Source of the DNA: Styela clava
Lineage: Eukaryota > Chordata > Ascidiacea > Stolidobranchia > Styelidae
NCBI RefSeq assembly: GCF_964204865.1
Contig: NC_135264.1
Location: forward strand, 1,984,001-2,048,000
Length of the DNA stretch: 64,000 bases
Direction of reading: 5' to 3'
Numbering within the stretch: position 1 is the stretch's first letter; every line of letters starts with the position of its first letter. Below are positions 38,901 through 49,639 of this stretch, piece by piece. The position numbers and the translations under genes are program-made. A model generated the notes under the pieces. The model was given only the letters and a program-made list of their open reading frames with translations. It had not been told where the DNA came from and searched no databases.

Positions 38901-39444
38901 TCACGATGGCCGAATCAGCTTTGAGTCACGCCCCCATTTTTTTTAATTCGGCGAAACATAATACACTTTATTCCATATACCACAGCGAATCTAGCCAAAT
39001 AAGCATGTGGAAAACTCCAAACAGGATAAAAAAAAATCGGCCAACACTGCTTCTCTTGCAGAACTATCTATACCACGACGATGTCAGTTATTAGAGACAT
39101 TAGTCAGCACACTTCTAACATAGCCAACACAATTTCTTCGCGATCCCAGGCCAATATTATTATTCGTTCAATCATTTGAAAACACATTATCCCCCCATGA
39201 GCTTATATTTGCCTACGACGTGTTGCAGTTCAAATATTTAACCCTTCTTTTTGACAATAAACACTGTTTCCAGATTATTCTTTATGAAAGAATGAAAAAG
39301 TTGAAGCTAGATGTTTCTCAACAAAATTTGGAATTTGGTGCACACGGATTGTTATCACTTTATGGAGCTGTAACCTATGATAAACTGGACAATGCCGTTG
39401 CGTATATGATAAGCCAAATGAAACACGGTCTTAGTAAATGCTAA
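35978..39444 (+). CDS. AADAC-like esterase C, nine exons, 410 aa
   Basis: Exons: 35978-36121, 36315-36456, 36525-36596, 36739-36802, 37113-37246, 37492-37684, 38244-38354, 38513-38714, 39274-39444 (1233 nt). The gene structure equals esterases A and B. The start is MLGSRALIFITICILAVSYI, a hydrophobic anchor, then YPEACDYP. HGGG is at 110-113, Ser184 in GDSAGG, Asp348 in CEYDILRDDG and His378 in GAHG. It differs from A around the catalytic His (QQNLEFGAHG where A has HQNWEFGAHG). It is the most diverged of the three, but all catalytic elements are present, so activity is expected. It is probably an older duplicate with its own substrate range (inference). Confidence 0.93.
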
Positions 39445-42337
39445 TTACTCTAGCATATGCAAATTACATATGCAAAGATTAAACTAAAATAACAATTGTA
39501 ATTTGCAATATATTTTAAACTATGAATTCTGTTTAAGAAGTTTTATAATTATTTGGTAATTTAAATCTATGCAATCTTTATATAGAATATCAGAATGACT
39601 GTTCCCGACCAGTGCTACAAAGCCTACCAATTATTTCGTGTTTTTCAACCAATTACTTTTCAAAACTGTAAACATTACTAATTTAGAGCTGAACTGCAGA
39701 ATGTGTTTTATTACCGTGCAGAAAGTCGAAATAGTTTGGTTTGAAATAACTCCCTTATATAAACAAAAAATTGGGCAACTTTCTTATGATTTGTAATTTT
39801 GATTGAAAGCATTCGAATGATCAGTCAGATTTAGATGTAGTTCACATAAGCTACTTGTAGTGAAGCCATTCGAGGAAAACTTATTTAAACCGTTTTCAAA
39901 ACTTTTTTACTTAAACATTATCATTACACTAAAATAAAATATCAACAATTTATCGGATGTTGATAACATACTATACGTCACTGACCTCCTAAGTAAATGT
40001 CGTATAAATCATTGGCATGGGTCGCTTGTCCTAAAATCTTAGTCGCATGCATTATGCTTAAGAATAAAATGTCCAAAGAATTGCAAGATGATAAAAAATA
40101 TATAAATATCAAATAATTGGCTCCAATATGATTGGAAATAGCTTCTCAACCATGAAAAAAAGTAAGTCAAAATATTACAAAATAGAACTTCGTGGCAAAT
40201 TTTAGAATAATTATTATTTAAACATTATCCAAAAACTTCCCAAACTAATGTACCAAGGATAAACACACATAAACCCCCGGCAAATCAGAACAGAATAGTA
40301 AGTAAATGATTAAATTCCAATTGCGCACTTGGATTAGTTGTGTTTTGAATAAATATAAAAAAACAGATATTAAATGACTTTTTTGTCCCTCAAAATATAT
40401 TTTACTTAATAATCAAATATATATTGCATTTATTTTATTATCAATACGTCACTCAACTTCACCGTTTATACTCTAGTTCTGGTAGAAGTAGGAGGCTGAA
40501 TGAAACTGGTCCCAGACGTAGAAGAGACAAAATGCGAAAATTTCACATTGCATAATTACATTAAAGTTACGTTTTACAATAGACCTTATTCATTAAAAAC
40601 CCATCCTACGCGCAAAAAGAAAAGTGATAGAAAAAAAAATATTTTAACATTAGCTCTTATGGGGAATGTGATCACCAGAGCAGAAATTTGCATTTTATGT
40701 AATTTTTTAGATATCTTTCATTGTATACGTGAGCAGTTTTGAAGATAAAATATTTTTTACATCTTTTTTGATATTTTTATTATGATAAACATGGTCAAGA
40801 TTTTTAATAATCGTTCATTGAAATTTTAATGAGCGCGGTGTTTCCGATGACGTCATTCTCACTAGACCATGAGATTCTGCCAACGCGCCGTGCTCTGTGG
40901 GATATGCGCTGCAAAATCTTCTTCAGTTGAAACAAGGGAGAGATGCTAAAATATATGGACACGAAACCCAAAGCAAAATAGTAGTCCACATTTCCCTCCT
41001 ACGGTACCAGTACCGCCAAAAAAACTTCCGACATTGGCATAGCAAGAGTGTAGCACAAGATAGATCGAAGAACCACTACAGATAATTTTGAATTTAATTA
41101 GATTAATTTTCAATAGGTCATCACACAAAATACAATCTTTAACCACTCAAAATTTCAAAGCAATTAATGCTGAAGTTAATGAGGAAGGCGATTTTCTTTT
41201 CCATATGGTAACAACAAGAAGAAAAATACCAACAAGAACAACAACATGATACCAAAACGATCCATAGGTCCATTTTGTGTCCAATAGTTATTCTGAATGG
41301 TAAATAGTCAACCAAAGCGACATATATATGTGGACCAGATATTTTACATCCAAAGCAGGTTTTTAAATAAACTAAGCTTCATGGTTACAATGTCGTTCCC
41401 GAGAAAATGACCCAGAGTTGATTGACAAGAGTTTGTCCCAAGTTGGTGAAACCAAGTTCAGACCTGAAGATGACCACAGGCAGGCAGTACAGAATAGTCA
41501 ATAAAAATACCTCATGAACTTCATTATAGTTTCCGATATTATATACAGGATACAATGTATACACTCTCAGATCTATGCTATTTTCATCTGATTAACATTG
41601 AAAAGATAGCAAATATATATGATATACGTTTATATATTATAAGTATGTGACTATAAGAAATAAACAATAAATACAAGATACATTACCGAAAGTGGTTTCA
41701 CCAAAACCTATGACGTGTTATTAACTCTAGCTGATACGGTGGGAAAGTATTTCTAATCACGAAGTCACGGAAATTAAAATTGATATTAAGTGGTGTCTTG
41801 GAACGGATTTTAAATTTGTGAAATATAATTGGAAATGGAATTGGCTGGCACCAAAAACATAGTTCTTCCAATTGTTCCAGAATTGCAATTTTAAGATTGA
41901 TTAATTTTGTTTTTACTGTTTTAGTAGAATTGAGTTAATTTGGGGGGTCTGATAAACGAAGTGGATACACGTGGATTTGCATGTCTACGGTAGCTTAATT
42001 GAAACTCACATTTTACAATCAGCTAAGACCCAGACCTGGTAATTTCAGACTTGAGTTCGCTCTATTCTAGACTAGATCCGAAGCACAACTATTAGGTGAG
42101 TATAACAATATGAAAGTCGTTAGTATTCTGCGAGGGATGTGATATGCAAATATTTTTCAGCTATAATATGTTGAAACAGCCTAGGGCCTAGGCACTGTTG
42201 ATTTACTTTACATTACTTTATTATAAGTTTTAGCTTTTTGAAACTTCAAAGGCTTAAGTATTTTCAATACCCATCACCATGAATAAAATACAGTACTAAT
42301 GTCACCGCTTCAACTTAATTTTTCGTTTGTCAACGCC
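39445..42337. other. Gene-free stretch, 2.9 kb
   Basis: No exon with a recognisable motif. An 80-codon plus-strand frame at 40500-40742 is Lys/Asn/Thr-rich without a motif and is probably chance. Near 40930-40970 a TATGGACACGAAAC-type block recurs, also seen at 22060 and 26875. Minus-strand AATAAA at 42217-42222 probably ends the C2orf69 transcript. Confidence 0.45.
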
Positions 42338-43330
42338 TCAGAAACTGTTCAAAATTTTGAAGTGATTTTCTAACGTTCTCGAAACGTTCCATCGTGTTTC
42401 ATTATAGTTTACATCCAGATTCCTCAGTTGTGATCCAAACTGAGATAATTCCTCTTCGTATCGAGGTTGCATCGGGTCGTTGATTCCCCACAATGTAACT
42501 TGAACATATATTTTAATATTTTTCATCCATATTCCATCTTTTAAATATGCTAAGACATTAGAATCCACTACCCACAGGCCACGTGTTCCACTATGGCCTC
42601 CATCGAGCCAATATAATTCAGAAATTTTTGCAACAAACTTCCTTACAGATTTATAATCTTCGTCTTCTGACAATGCAACTGAATATTTTTTCGACATATA
42701 TGCAACTTCGTGCAAAAACTGATTCAAAACAATGCATCCCTTGCTAAATCCTACAAGAATTATTGGCCTATTAAGTGTCGTGTTGTGAAATTTCATTGTT
42801 TGGTGTTGCCCAGAAGAAAGAAGTTTTACGAAATGAGTTAGCCCACCATGTGACGCGTTATGAGGGATAACCGGAATACCGTAGTCAACGTCGTCATTAA
42901 CAGCGAACGGAAGAAAGTTTGGGTAAAGACTGAAAATTCCCCCATTTCGCTTTGAAGGTTGCACTATCCATAAACAGTTGTTGGGGAATCTTTTTTTTAG
43001 TATTCGAAACATTTTTTCATAACTCCAATTAATCCATTCAACGCTGAGATCGTACTTTTTCATGTTTTTCTCGAAATCTTGTATATCTCCAGGAAAGAAT
43101 ACAACATGGCCATATGATTGTGATGACACAGGACAAGAATAAACTAAACTGTTCCGGCGACCTTCCAAGCCCTCTATATCTTGAAAATTTCGAAATTCCT
43201 CATCATTTTCTGGTGCATCAGTTATTGTTGAACCACTTTGATTCAATGTTATTTCCAAGAGCAAAATTAAAATTATAAATGCGACTAAGGCGAATGACGA
43301 TTCATATGAGGAAGCTAGCATTATTGGCAA
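42338..43330 (-). CDS. C2orf69: C2orf69 homologue (UPF0565 family), single exon, 330 aa
   Basis: The frame contains the family hallmarks VVFFPGDIQDF, GFSKGCIVLNQF (Ser196 in the nucleophile-like position) and ELYWLDGGHSG, which I recognise from vertebrate C2orf69. The protein has an alpha/beta-hydrolase-like fold and, in mammals, is mitochondrial; loss causes a severe multisystem disease (family knowledge). Residues 13-27 are hydrophobic and could be a signal or targeting segment. Human C2orf69 is 385 aa, so the length is plausible. The start is the first ATG of the frame. A CAG acceptor-like site just upstream (minus, near 43350) suggests a 5' UTR intron or a trans-splice acceptor. A polyadenylation signal lies about 115 nt past the stop. 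Confidence 0.9.
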   Translation of the reverse strand: MPIMLASSYESSFALVAFIILILLLEITLNQSGSTITDAPENDEEFRNFQDIEGLEGRRNSLVYSCPVSSQSYGHVVFFPGDIQDFEKNMKKYDLSVEWINWSYEKMFRILKKRFPNNCLWIVQPSKRNGGIFSLYPNFLPFAVNDDVDYGIPVIPHNASHGGLTHFVKLLSSGQHQTMKFHNTTLNRPIILVGFSKGCIVLNQFLHEVAYMSKKYSVALSEDEDYKSVRKFVAKISELYWLDGGHSGTRGLWVVDSNVLAYLKDGIWMKNIKIYVQVTLWGINDPMQPRYEEELSQFGSQLRNLDVNYNETRWNVSRTLENHFKILNSF

Positions 43331-43659
43331 TGAGTTGCACTAATCTTCCTGGAACAAAAAGTATTAAAATTACAAAACTATTCCGCCATATTTAAAAAGC
43401 TGCATCGATTTTTTACTCCAAGTCTTTGTATCGATTTTCGAGTGAGATAAAATCTTGCGCCACGAAAGAGCATACGCCCAAGGCCGTCATTGTGGTTGTA
43501 AATTGAAACGTAATAAACTGATGTAGGTTGTGATGTCATTTATACCAGGTGTATAACAATACATACAATCAGAAAAAAAAAACATATTTACAGGGTACGA
43601 ATTTGAAACCCAACTTTACCTCTCCTAGTGTAAATGGGATCAATTTAATCGATGTTCAT

Positions 43660-44076
43660 TCATTTTTCCACGGTAATACAGTGTAAGCGAGAGGTTGGTA
43701 AACTTTTGTCATTTGCAGACAAACAGTAAATATTGTATGACTTGGCAAGCATGAATATTTTTTGCATGTAATAGTCAGATAAGAAATGCACAAAGCGTTT
43801 CGCACTAATGCTATTTTTTGCGTGGTTAGTTAAATTTAAATTGAGATTTCTCTCGAGAAGGTCTGAATATCCAAAAATAATATAAATCTCAAATAGAATA
43901 TAGATTATTAAATTTTCCAGTTTAATAGGCTTCATTTGAGAATTGTCTGCGACAAAATTAATGTTAACATCATTCGGAGTACTCAGAAGAACGAAAACCA
44001 GAAAATTGAGAAGAGAATTCATTCGTAACTCCTTTTCCCCAGACATGAAATCTTTGTGGTTTCCTGGGTTTGACAA
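43660..44076 (-). CDS. Hypothetical small protein, possibly secreted
   Basis: An uninterrupted 138-codon frame, unusually long for this AT-rich DNA. An internal Met (about residue 19) is followed by SLLNFLVFVLLSTP, a good signal-peptide core. The rest is mixed helix-like sequence with two cysteines near the C-terminus and no motif that I recognise. It lies upstream of the C2orf69 gene on the same strand. It could be a lineage-specific gene, part of a split gene or chance. I cannot separate these by eye. Confidence 0.3.
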   Translation of the reverse strand: MSNPGNHKDFMSGEKELRMNSLLNFLVFVLLSTPNDVNINFVADNSQMKPIKLENLIIYILFEIYIIFGYSDLLERNLNLNLTNHAKNSISAKRFVHFLSDYYMQKIFMLAKSYNIYCLSANDKSLPTSRLHCITVEK

Positions 44077-44448
44077 AATTAACGAAGTTATTAAATAAGC
44101 ATTTCTCGAATGCGCGTTTGAGTCATTCAGGGTCGCGAAATTCAGTACAACACTTTATTTCGCTTCTGGGAAATGGAAAATAAAGACATTCCATTGCGTA
44201 CACTCCTCTCTAGCAACCTGTGCTATTGTCTATATTCAAAATGATATTCAAAATTCAAATATATATATATATATATATTCTGTTCTTTTTTAGATATTCC
44301 ATCAAAATCTGATGTATTAGGGCTTTCGATCATTTTATGAAGCTGCCGAGGCTGCAAAAGATGTGGCGCAGCTTGTACTGCCTGGCTAGATTCCGTTGAT
44401 ATTTATGTCGTTAATAAGTTAAATACTAAATCTTCTGTTATTATTTGT

Positions 44449-44658
44449 TCAAGTCAGAGCGCGTGATGCAATTTTTTTCATATCACTGTTATCTGAATAA
44501 ACAATAAGCGCGTGATTGTGACGCGGATTTGTGTCGTGCTTGATAGCTTCAATGAAATATAAAAGTGCTGCCTGAATATTTAAAAGCACAAATGTAGCTA
44601 AACGCATTTGGGAGTAAGACACGTGTTTGTGACTCGCTAATTGCAAATAGTCCTCCAT
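44449..44658 (-). CDS. Hypothetical 69-aa protein
   Basis: The frame starts MEDYLQLASHKHVSYSQMRL and has a hydrophobic, helix-forming middle (FVLLNIQAALLYFIEAIK) and no cysteines. Codon choice is not obviously biased by AT content, which is mild evidence for coding. It lies divergently upstream of the arylsulfatase gene, 207 bp from its start, so the two could share a promoter region. No family was recognised. Confidence 0.3.
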   Translation of the reverse strand: MEDYLQLASHKHVSYSQMRLATFVLLNIQAALLYFIEAIKHDTNPRHNHALIVYSDNSDMKKIASRALT

Positions 44659-44865
44659 ACTATTTTAGTGACCTTTAATAGTGCTTCGACTCATTTCATT
44701 ATTAGTAGTTACAAAGGGTGCAATTTCAGGCAGTGTGTCGTTAAAGCTTCGTTAGTTCGATTATTATATTTTGCAACACGTTTTATGATTTTTTCATGAT
44801 TTATGTTTGTTGTTCACCTTTTGTCTTTAGATATTTGAGAATCGCTATACTCTCACCCACACATC

Positions 44866-46401
44866 ATGAAAATTAACACTTATGTCATCATAATTATGAT
44901 GACTGAATTTTGCGTAGGTGCCGCGATGGCGGATTCTCGTCCTAATATTTTGTTCATATTAGCCGATGACTTTGGATTCAATGATATTGGATATCATGCC
45001 AGTGAACATGAATCAGCAATAAAAACTCCTCATTTGGATTTCTTGGCTGAGAACGGAATAAAACTCGAAAATTATTACGTTCAACCAATTTGCTCGCCAA
45101 CCAGGAGTCAACTAATGAGTGGTCGTTATCAGATTCATACAGGTTTGCAGCACGGAGTGATTCGACCTTCACAACCAAACGCGTTGCCAATTCAAAATAA
45201 GATCATGCCTGAACAATTAAAAAATTGTGGCTACGATACACACATGGTGGGAAAATGGCATCTTGGTTTTTATGAAGAAAAATTTTTGCCATGGAAAAGA
45301 GGTTTTAACTCGTATTTTGGGTATTTAACCGGAGCTGAGGACTACTATACTCATGAGCGATGTTTCAATGGAATGTGCGGAGAAGATATGTGGGATTCTG
45401 AAATTGGACCCGTGAATAACACATGGGGGAATAACACATATTCCGCTCATTTATTCGCTAGAAAAGCAATTGAGGCAATTGACAAACGTGATTCTACAAA
45501 ACCGTTGATCATGTATTTGGCATATCAATCTGTACACGGGCCTTTGCAAGTGCCAGATAAGTATACTGAAATGTTCAAAGACATTAAAGATAAAGCACGA
45601 AGAACTTACGCTGGAATGGTGTTAGCATTAGATGAGTCAGTTTAGAATGTGACTCAGCACTTAGCTAAAGTTGGTATTCTGGATAACACTATCATTGTGT
45701 TTTCCACTGATAACGGCGGCCAGACTATGGCCGGTGGTAATAACTGGCCACTAAGAGGGAGGAAAGCCACTCTTTGGGAAGGTGGCGTTAGAGGAGCGGG
45801 ATTCATGTATGGTAAACTACTCGAGGCTAAAGGTGTGACACATAAGGGGCTGTTACATGTTTCAGACTGGTTTCCGACACTACTACAAGGTGTCGCAATG
45901 TGTTCAACATTAAATGGTACCCAGCCATTAGATGGATACAATCAATGGGACGCCATTCGTCAAAAGGAATCATCGCCCAGAACGGAAATTTTACATAACA
46001 TTGACCCTTTGTATAGTGCCAATTCAAATGAGACAGAAATGCAAAACATTATTATCAATGGATTTGACATTAAGGTTCACGCAGCAATTCGAAGTGGACC
46101 TTGGAAATTACTAACTGGAAATCCGGGCTTTGACCAATGGGTAAAACCTCCCGAATCCGAACAAAATGGAGTTGGCCAAATGACCTATGCTAATTCGTCC
46201 TCAAATGTAATGTTGTTCAACATAGAGAATGACCCTTATGAACATAACGAAGTATCCGAAATGAATCCGACAATAGTTCAAAATCTTCTTAGTAAACTCG
46301 CTAAATATAATTCAACTGCCGTTCCTGTTAGATATCCACCAATGGATGCGAAGGCGAATCCCAAAATGCATGGTGGCTTCTGGAGCCCTTGGATGAAATA
46401 A
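44866..46401 (+). pseudogene. Arylsulfatase B-type sulfatase with in-frame TAG
   Basis: One frame of 511 codons is interrupted only by TAG at 45643-45645 (codon 260). It starts MKINTYVIII and has a signal peptide ending near AAMADS. Metal-binding DD is at 34-35. The formylglycine site CSPTR has Cys76, followed by the sulfatase blocks MVGKWHLGFYEEKFLPWKRG and STDNGGQTMAGGNNWPLRG. The sequence resembles ARSB/ARSI/ARSJ, lysosomal or secreted glycosaminoglycan sulfatases. Reading continues in the same frame beyond the stop with conserved sulfatase sequence to the natural end, so the lesion is a single substitution: a null allele, a young pseudogene, readthrough or an assembly error. The lack of introns may mean a retrocopy. 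A CAG-like acceptor (TGTCTTTAG) ends at about 44831, 35 nt before the ATG. Confidence 0.85.
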
Positions 46402-46467
46402 TTGTAGAATAACGTGTACTGTGCTGTGTGCTGTGCTGTGTTTACAATTACAGTAATTTGATTGCCT

Positions 46468-46473
46468 AATAAA
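46468..46473 (+). terminator. Polyadenylation signal of the sulfatase gene
   Basis: AATAAA lies 67 nt past the sulfatase stop codon, the normal distance for a 3' end. Its survival supports a gene that is or was recently transcribed. Confidence 0.6.
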
Positions 46474-47191
46474 AATAACATTATATTCAATTATATAAAT
46501 AGTATTATACTTTTTTTTTTAATTCTAAAATCTAGGTTAAAACAACCATCTACATATGCAATTTTCTGAGATATACCATATGATTTATTATATATAATAT
46601 ATTCAAAGGACTTAGTAGTTGTTACTGGTTTGTCTCCCAATTATAGAACAACGTTTTAAAGTAGGTTTTTATCGAATTAATCCCTAGATAGGAACTACAA
46701 AATGAATTGAAACCTCGTATTTCGGATCCCAATCGCAATTACAAGGAATTGGGCGAGATTCGGAAGCAGAATTGGTGTAATAAGAATTCACACAATTTCG
46801 GATTCGATATCACGTCCACCTCGTTTTCATTGAGTCCTTATTTATTTTTGTTTTAACTAACCGGCGCCTTCGTTATATATATATATATACATTCACCTCC
46901 AAAAAGCTCAGTTAAAAAACGATATTCGTTCGAAATAATGCGAAGATCTCCATTGACATACAAATGTAATGTATAACAGGCTATTATCAAAAAAAAATAA
47001 GATTCTCATCGTTAGCGACCACCAAATCGAAAACTTCTCTAAACTTTAGTAATTTGATGTCAAGTGTACTCTACCGGTGTTCTAATGCAAATCCATGAAA
47101 ACACAGCAATGAGTTTCTTTGGAATATTTTAGTGAGTTGGTTAGATGATAGTATATTACTAGAGTCCTAGACAATCAAACATAATTCGTTC
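46474..47191. other. Intergenic, no gene seen
   Basis: AT-rich with a (TA) run at 46874-46889. No motif-bearing frame and no delimited repeat. Confidence 0.4.
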
Positions 47192-47677
47192 AAGATTGGT
47201 ATTCGACTACCGATGACATAAGAAACAATGGTTATTATTTTAATTCGTTCTTACGCCTTTGAAATCACAAATGTGTACCTAAACAACAATAAACATTCAA
47301 ACGTGTACCTAATGAAAATTGAACAATAAGAGGTCAATATATGTATAAATCGCGTATCAGTTACTGTACGTTTGAGCAAATTACTGTGGTTTCTATGGGA
47401 TTCGTTTTATGTATGAGATGAAGTCATCAAAAATTGCACACATTTTGGCGGTTCCACTTTTGTGTTAGTCGATAAGATTGCTGTATACTGGTAGTCTACT
47501 GTGACAGATTGAATACCCGAACTACTCCGTTTCCATATATTTGAGCATCGATCTCTTGTTGAGTGGTCAAGAGATGCGCGGTTCGGGTGACGTAATCTCA
47601 CTCGGTGGCGTGCTCGGGTGTTCGGGCATCGAATTTCTGTTCAATTACAGCAGCATTTTTGACTAGAATATTTGGTA

Positions 47678-47904
47678 CTCCCGTAGTATGTGAACCAAGA
47701 TGGCGGACACCGGGACGTGGTATGTGTACCAGGTTAGGGTTCGACCACAATCTCAGGTAAAAACACTTCGGGAGTCACTTGGCTAGTCCCCAAATTCGTA
47801 ATAGAACTAAAACAAGGAAAATTGGAATAAAATTATGGCCTAAGCCGACCTGCTACACATACTATGTTCAGGTGTCCGCCATCTTGGTTCACATACTACG
47901 GGAG
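47678..47904. mobile_element. MITE with long inverted ends in duplication unit 1
   Basis: The terminal inverted repeats are about 34 bp and apparently perfect, starting CTCCCGTAGTATGTGAACCA and continuing through AAGATGGCGGACACC. The interior matches 3177-3275 and also shares CCCGAACTCGTAATAGAACT-like and TAAAA(C/T)TATGGCCTAA blocks with 49856-50065. Comparison with unit 2 of the duplication gives the empty site (around GACTAGAAT), so insertion followed the duplication. Confidence 0.85.
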
Positions 47905-48543
47905 CGCCGAATTTTTCATTCGACTTACGAATTGTTCGATTATCGAGGTATGACTGTATATTTAATTAAAAGGAAACCAAGATGTCGGCAATTGTTCTCA
48001 TAAAAGAATGCATTCATTCGCCTTTATTCACTATTGAAATGGATGCACAGATACCAAACATATCAATTAATAGAAATTTTATCAAAGAAAACGAATGACA
48101 GAATAAGATTCTTGAATATATTATTGATTGGTATTAAGATTGGTATTCGACTACCGATAACATAAGAAGCAATGGTTATTTTTTTCAATCCATTCTTACG
48201 CATTCTAAAATACCCAAAATATTAACAAATGTGTACCTAAACAACAATAAACAACACCTAATGAAAATTGAACAAAGGGAGGTCAATATATATATAAATC
48301 GCGTATCAGTTGCTGTACGTTTGGGCAAATTACTGTGGTTTCTTTGGAATTCGTTTTATGTATGCGATGAAATCATCAAAACTTGCGCACATTTGGCGGT
48401 TCCACTTTCGTGTTAGTCAAGAAGATTGCTGTATACTGGTAGCCTATACTGTGACATATTGGATACCAAAACTCTTTCATTTTGGCTTTCTTTTCCATAT
48501 AGTCGAGCATCGATTGTTGATTTAATGTTGAATTGTCGAGAGA

Positions 48544-48903
48544 CAGGCCGCATGATTTTCGGGAAATGATAGTAAAACATTTCGTTATAGACGTGTCCAT
48601 ATATTCGAGCATAGCTCTCTGGTCAGTTATAAAGAGCGAAATATATTCAGCATTAACAATATACTTCGTGAAAGGGCTGATGGACACATGTATAATAGTT
48701 ATGAATACAAAGTTAACAAAGTCCGTAAATTTTGTTGTTCGCATGTCTCTTCGTACATGTAGTCCTATTTCTTAGATGCTAAACCTAAATTTAACAATTT
48801 TTACTGAATTTTATTCCAATGGGAATCTTGTGGGACGGGGCAGGCATATTTGCTACGGGATGGGAATGGGATAGAATGATATATGTCCCACGGACAAGCC
48901 TGC
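48544..48903. mobile_element. MITE with GGACAAGCCTG end in duplication unit 2
   Basis: It ends GGACAAGCCTG at 48903, matching the terminus of the element at 21767-22191, and shares long interior stretches with it in inverse orientation (for example CATTTCGTTATAGACGTGTC, and ACATGTAGTCCTATTT). The left end is rearranged: CAGG is followed by GCCGCATGATTTTC, skipping the outer 90 bp of the other copy. Confidence 0.75.
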
Positions 48904-49165
48904 GAATTCCTGTTCGATTACCGCAGCATTATTGACTAGAATTGTTTAGTCGACTACCGAATTGTACGATTGTCAAGGTATAATATAAATGTATATTTAA
49001 TTGAAAGGAAACCAAGATGTCGGCAATTGTTCTCATATAAGAATGCATTCATTCGTCTTTATTCAGTATTGAAATGGATGCACAGATTCACAAAACATAT
49101 AAATTAATAGGAACTTAATAAATGAAAACGAAATACAGAATAAGATTCTTGAATATAATAAACTA

Positions 49166-49639
49166 TTATTATTGGAAAAGACTATAAGCAGGCTATTGTG
49201 TCATAAGATATTTCCAGAATACACGCCATTGTGGCAATTGAAATGATATTCATTAAATTATGCAACATTATTGTAGTATTGTAGATATAGAGTATTACCT
49301 ATTGTTCAATATTGAATTCTTTGTATATGCGCAGGATACTGAATATGCACGTAGAAAATATAAATCCACGCTGTGGAGGGCAGGATAACACAACACGCCG
49401 AAGAGCAAAGACCAACTGTTTGAAAGCAACGAGGTATTTATTTATATTCTTTTGTCAAATAGCTATGGTGATTGGGATGCGAACCAAAGTCATCTAACGA
49501 CGGCGAGACTGAAATTAACTATGCGATCTATTTAATTATCTATGTTTTACTGACTTTGGGTTCGAACCTGTCATCAAACAATCTGTGTATTAATTTGTTT
49601 ACATCATAGGTTTCAGAATAAAGAAAATCTTCAAAGAAA
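49166..49639. other. Upstream region of the peptide precursor gene
   Basis: AT-rich, with no repeat recognised and no motif-bearing frame. No clear TATA box is placed near the presumed transcription start. Confidence 0.4.

Larger units (their letters stand above)
47192..49165. repeat. Imperfect tandem duplication, two units of about 1 kb
   Basis: Unit 1 (47192 to about 48134) and unit 2 (48135 to about 49165) share in the same order AAGATTGGTATTCGACTACC, GTGTACCTAAACAACAATAA, CGCGTATCAGTT(A/G)CTGTACG, GGCGGTTCCACTTT and CCAAGATGTCGGCAATTGTT. Unit 1 carries a MITE at 47678-47904 that unit 2 lacks; unit 2 carries a different MITE at 48544-48903 that unit 1 lacks. No protein family is visible in the shared part. 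Confidence 0.85.

Noticed and set aside
40500-40742. 80-aa protein
   Set aside because: Composition is AT-driven, with no motif, signal peptide or splice support.
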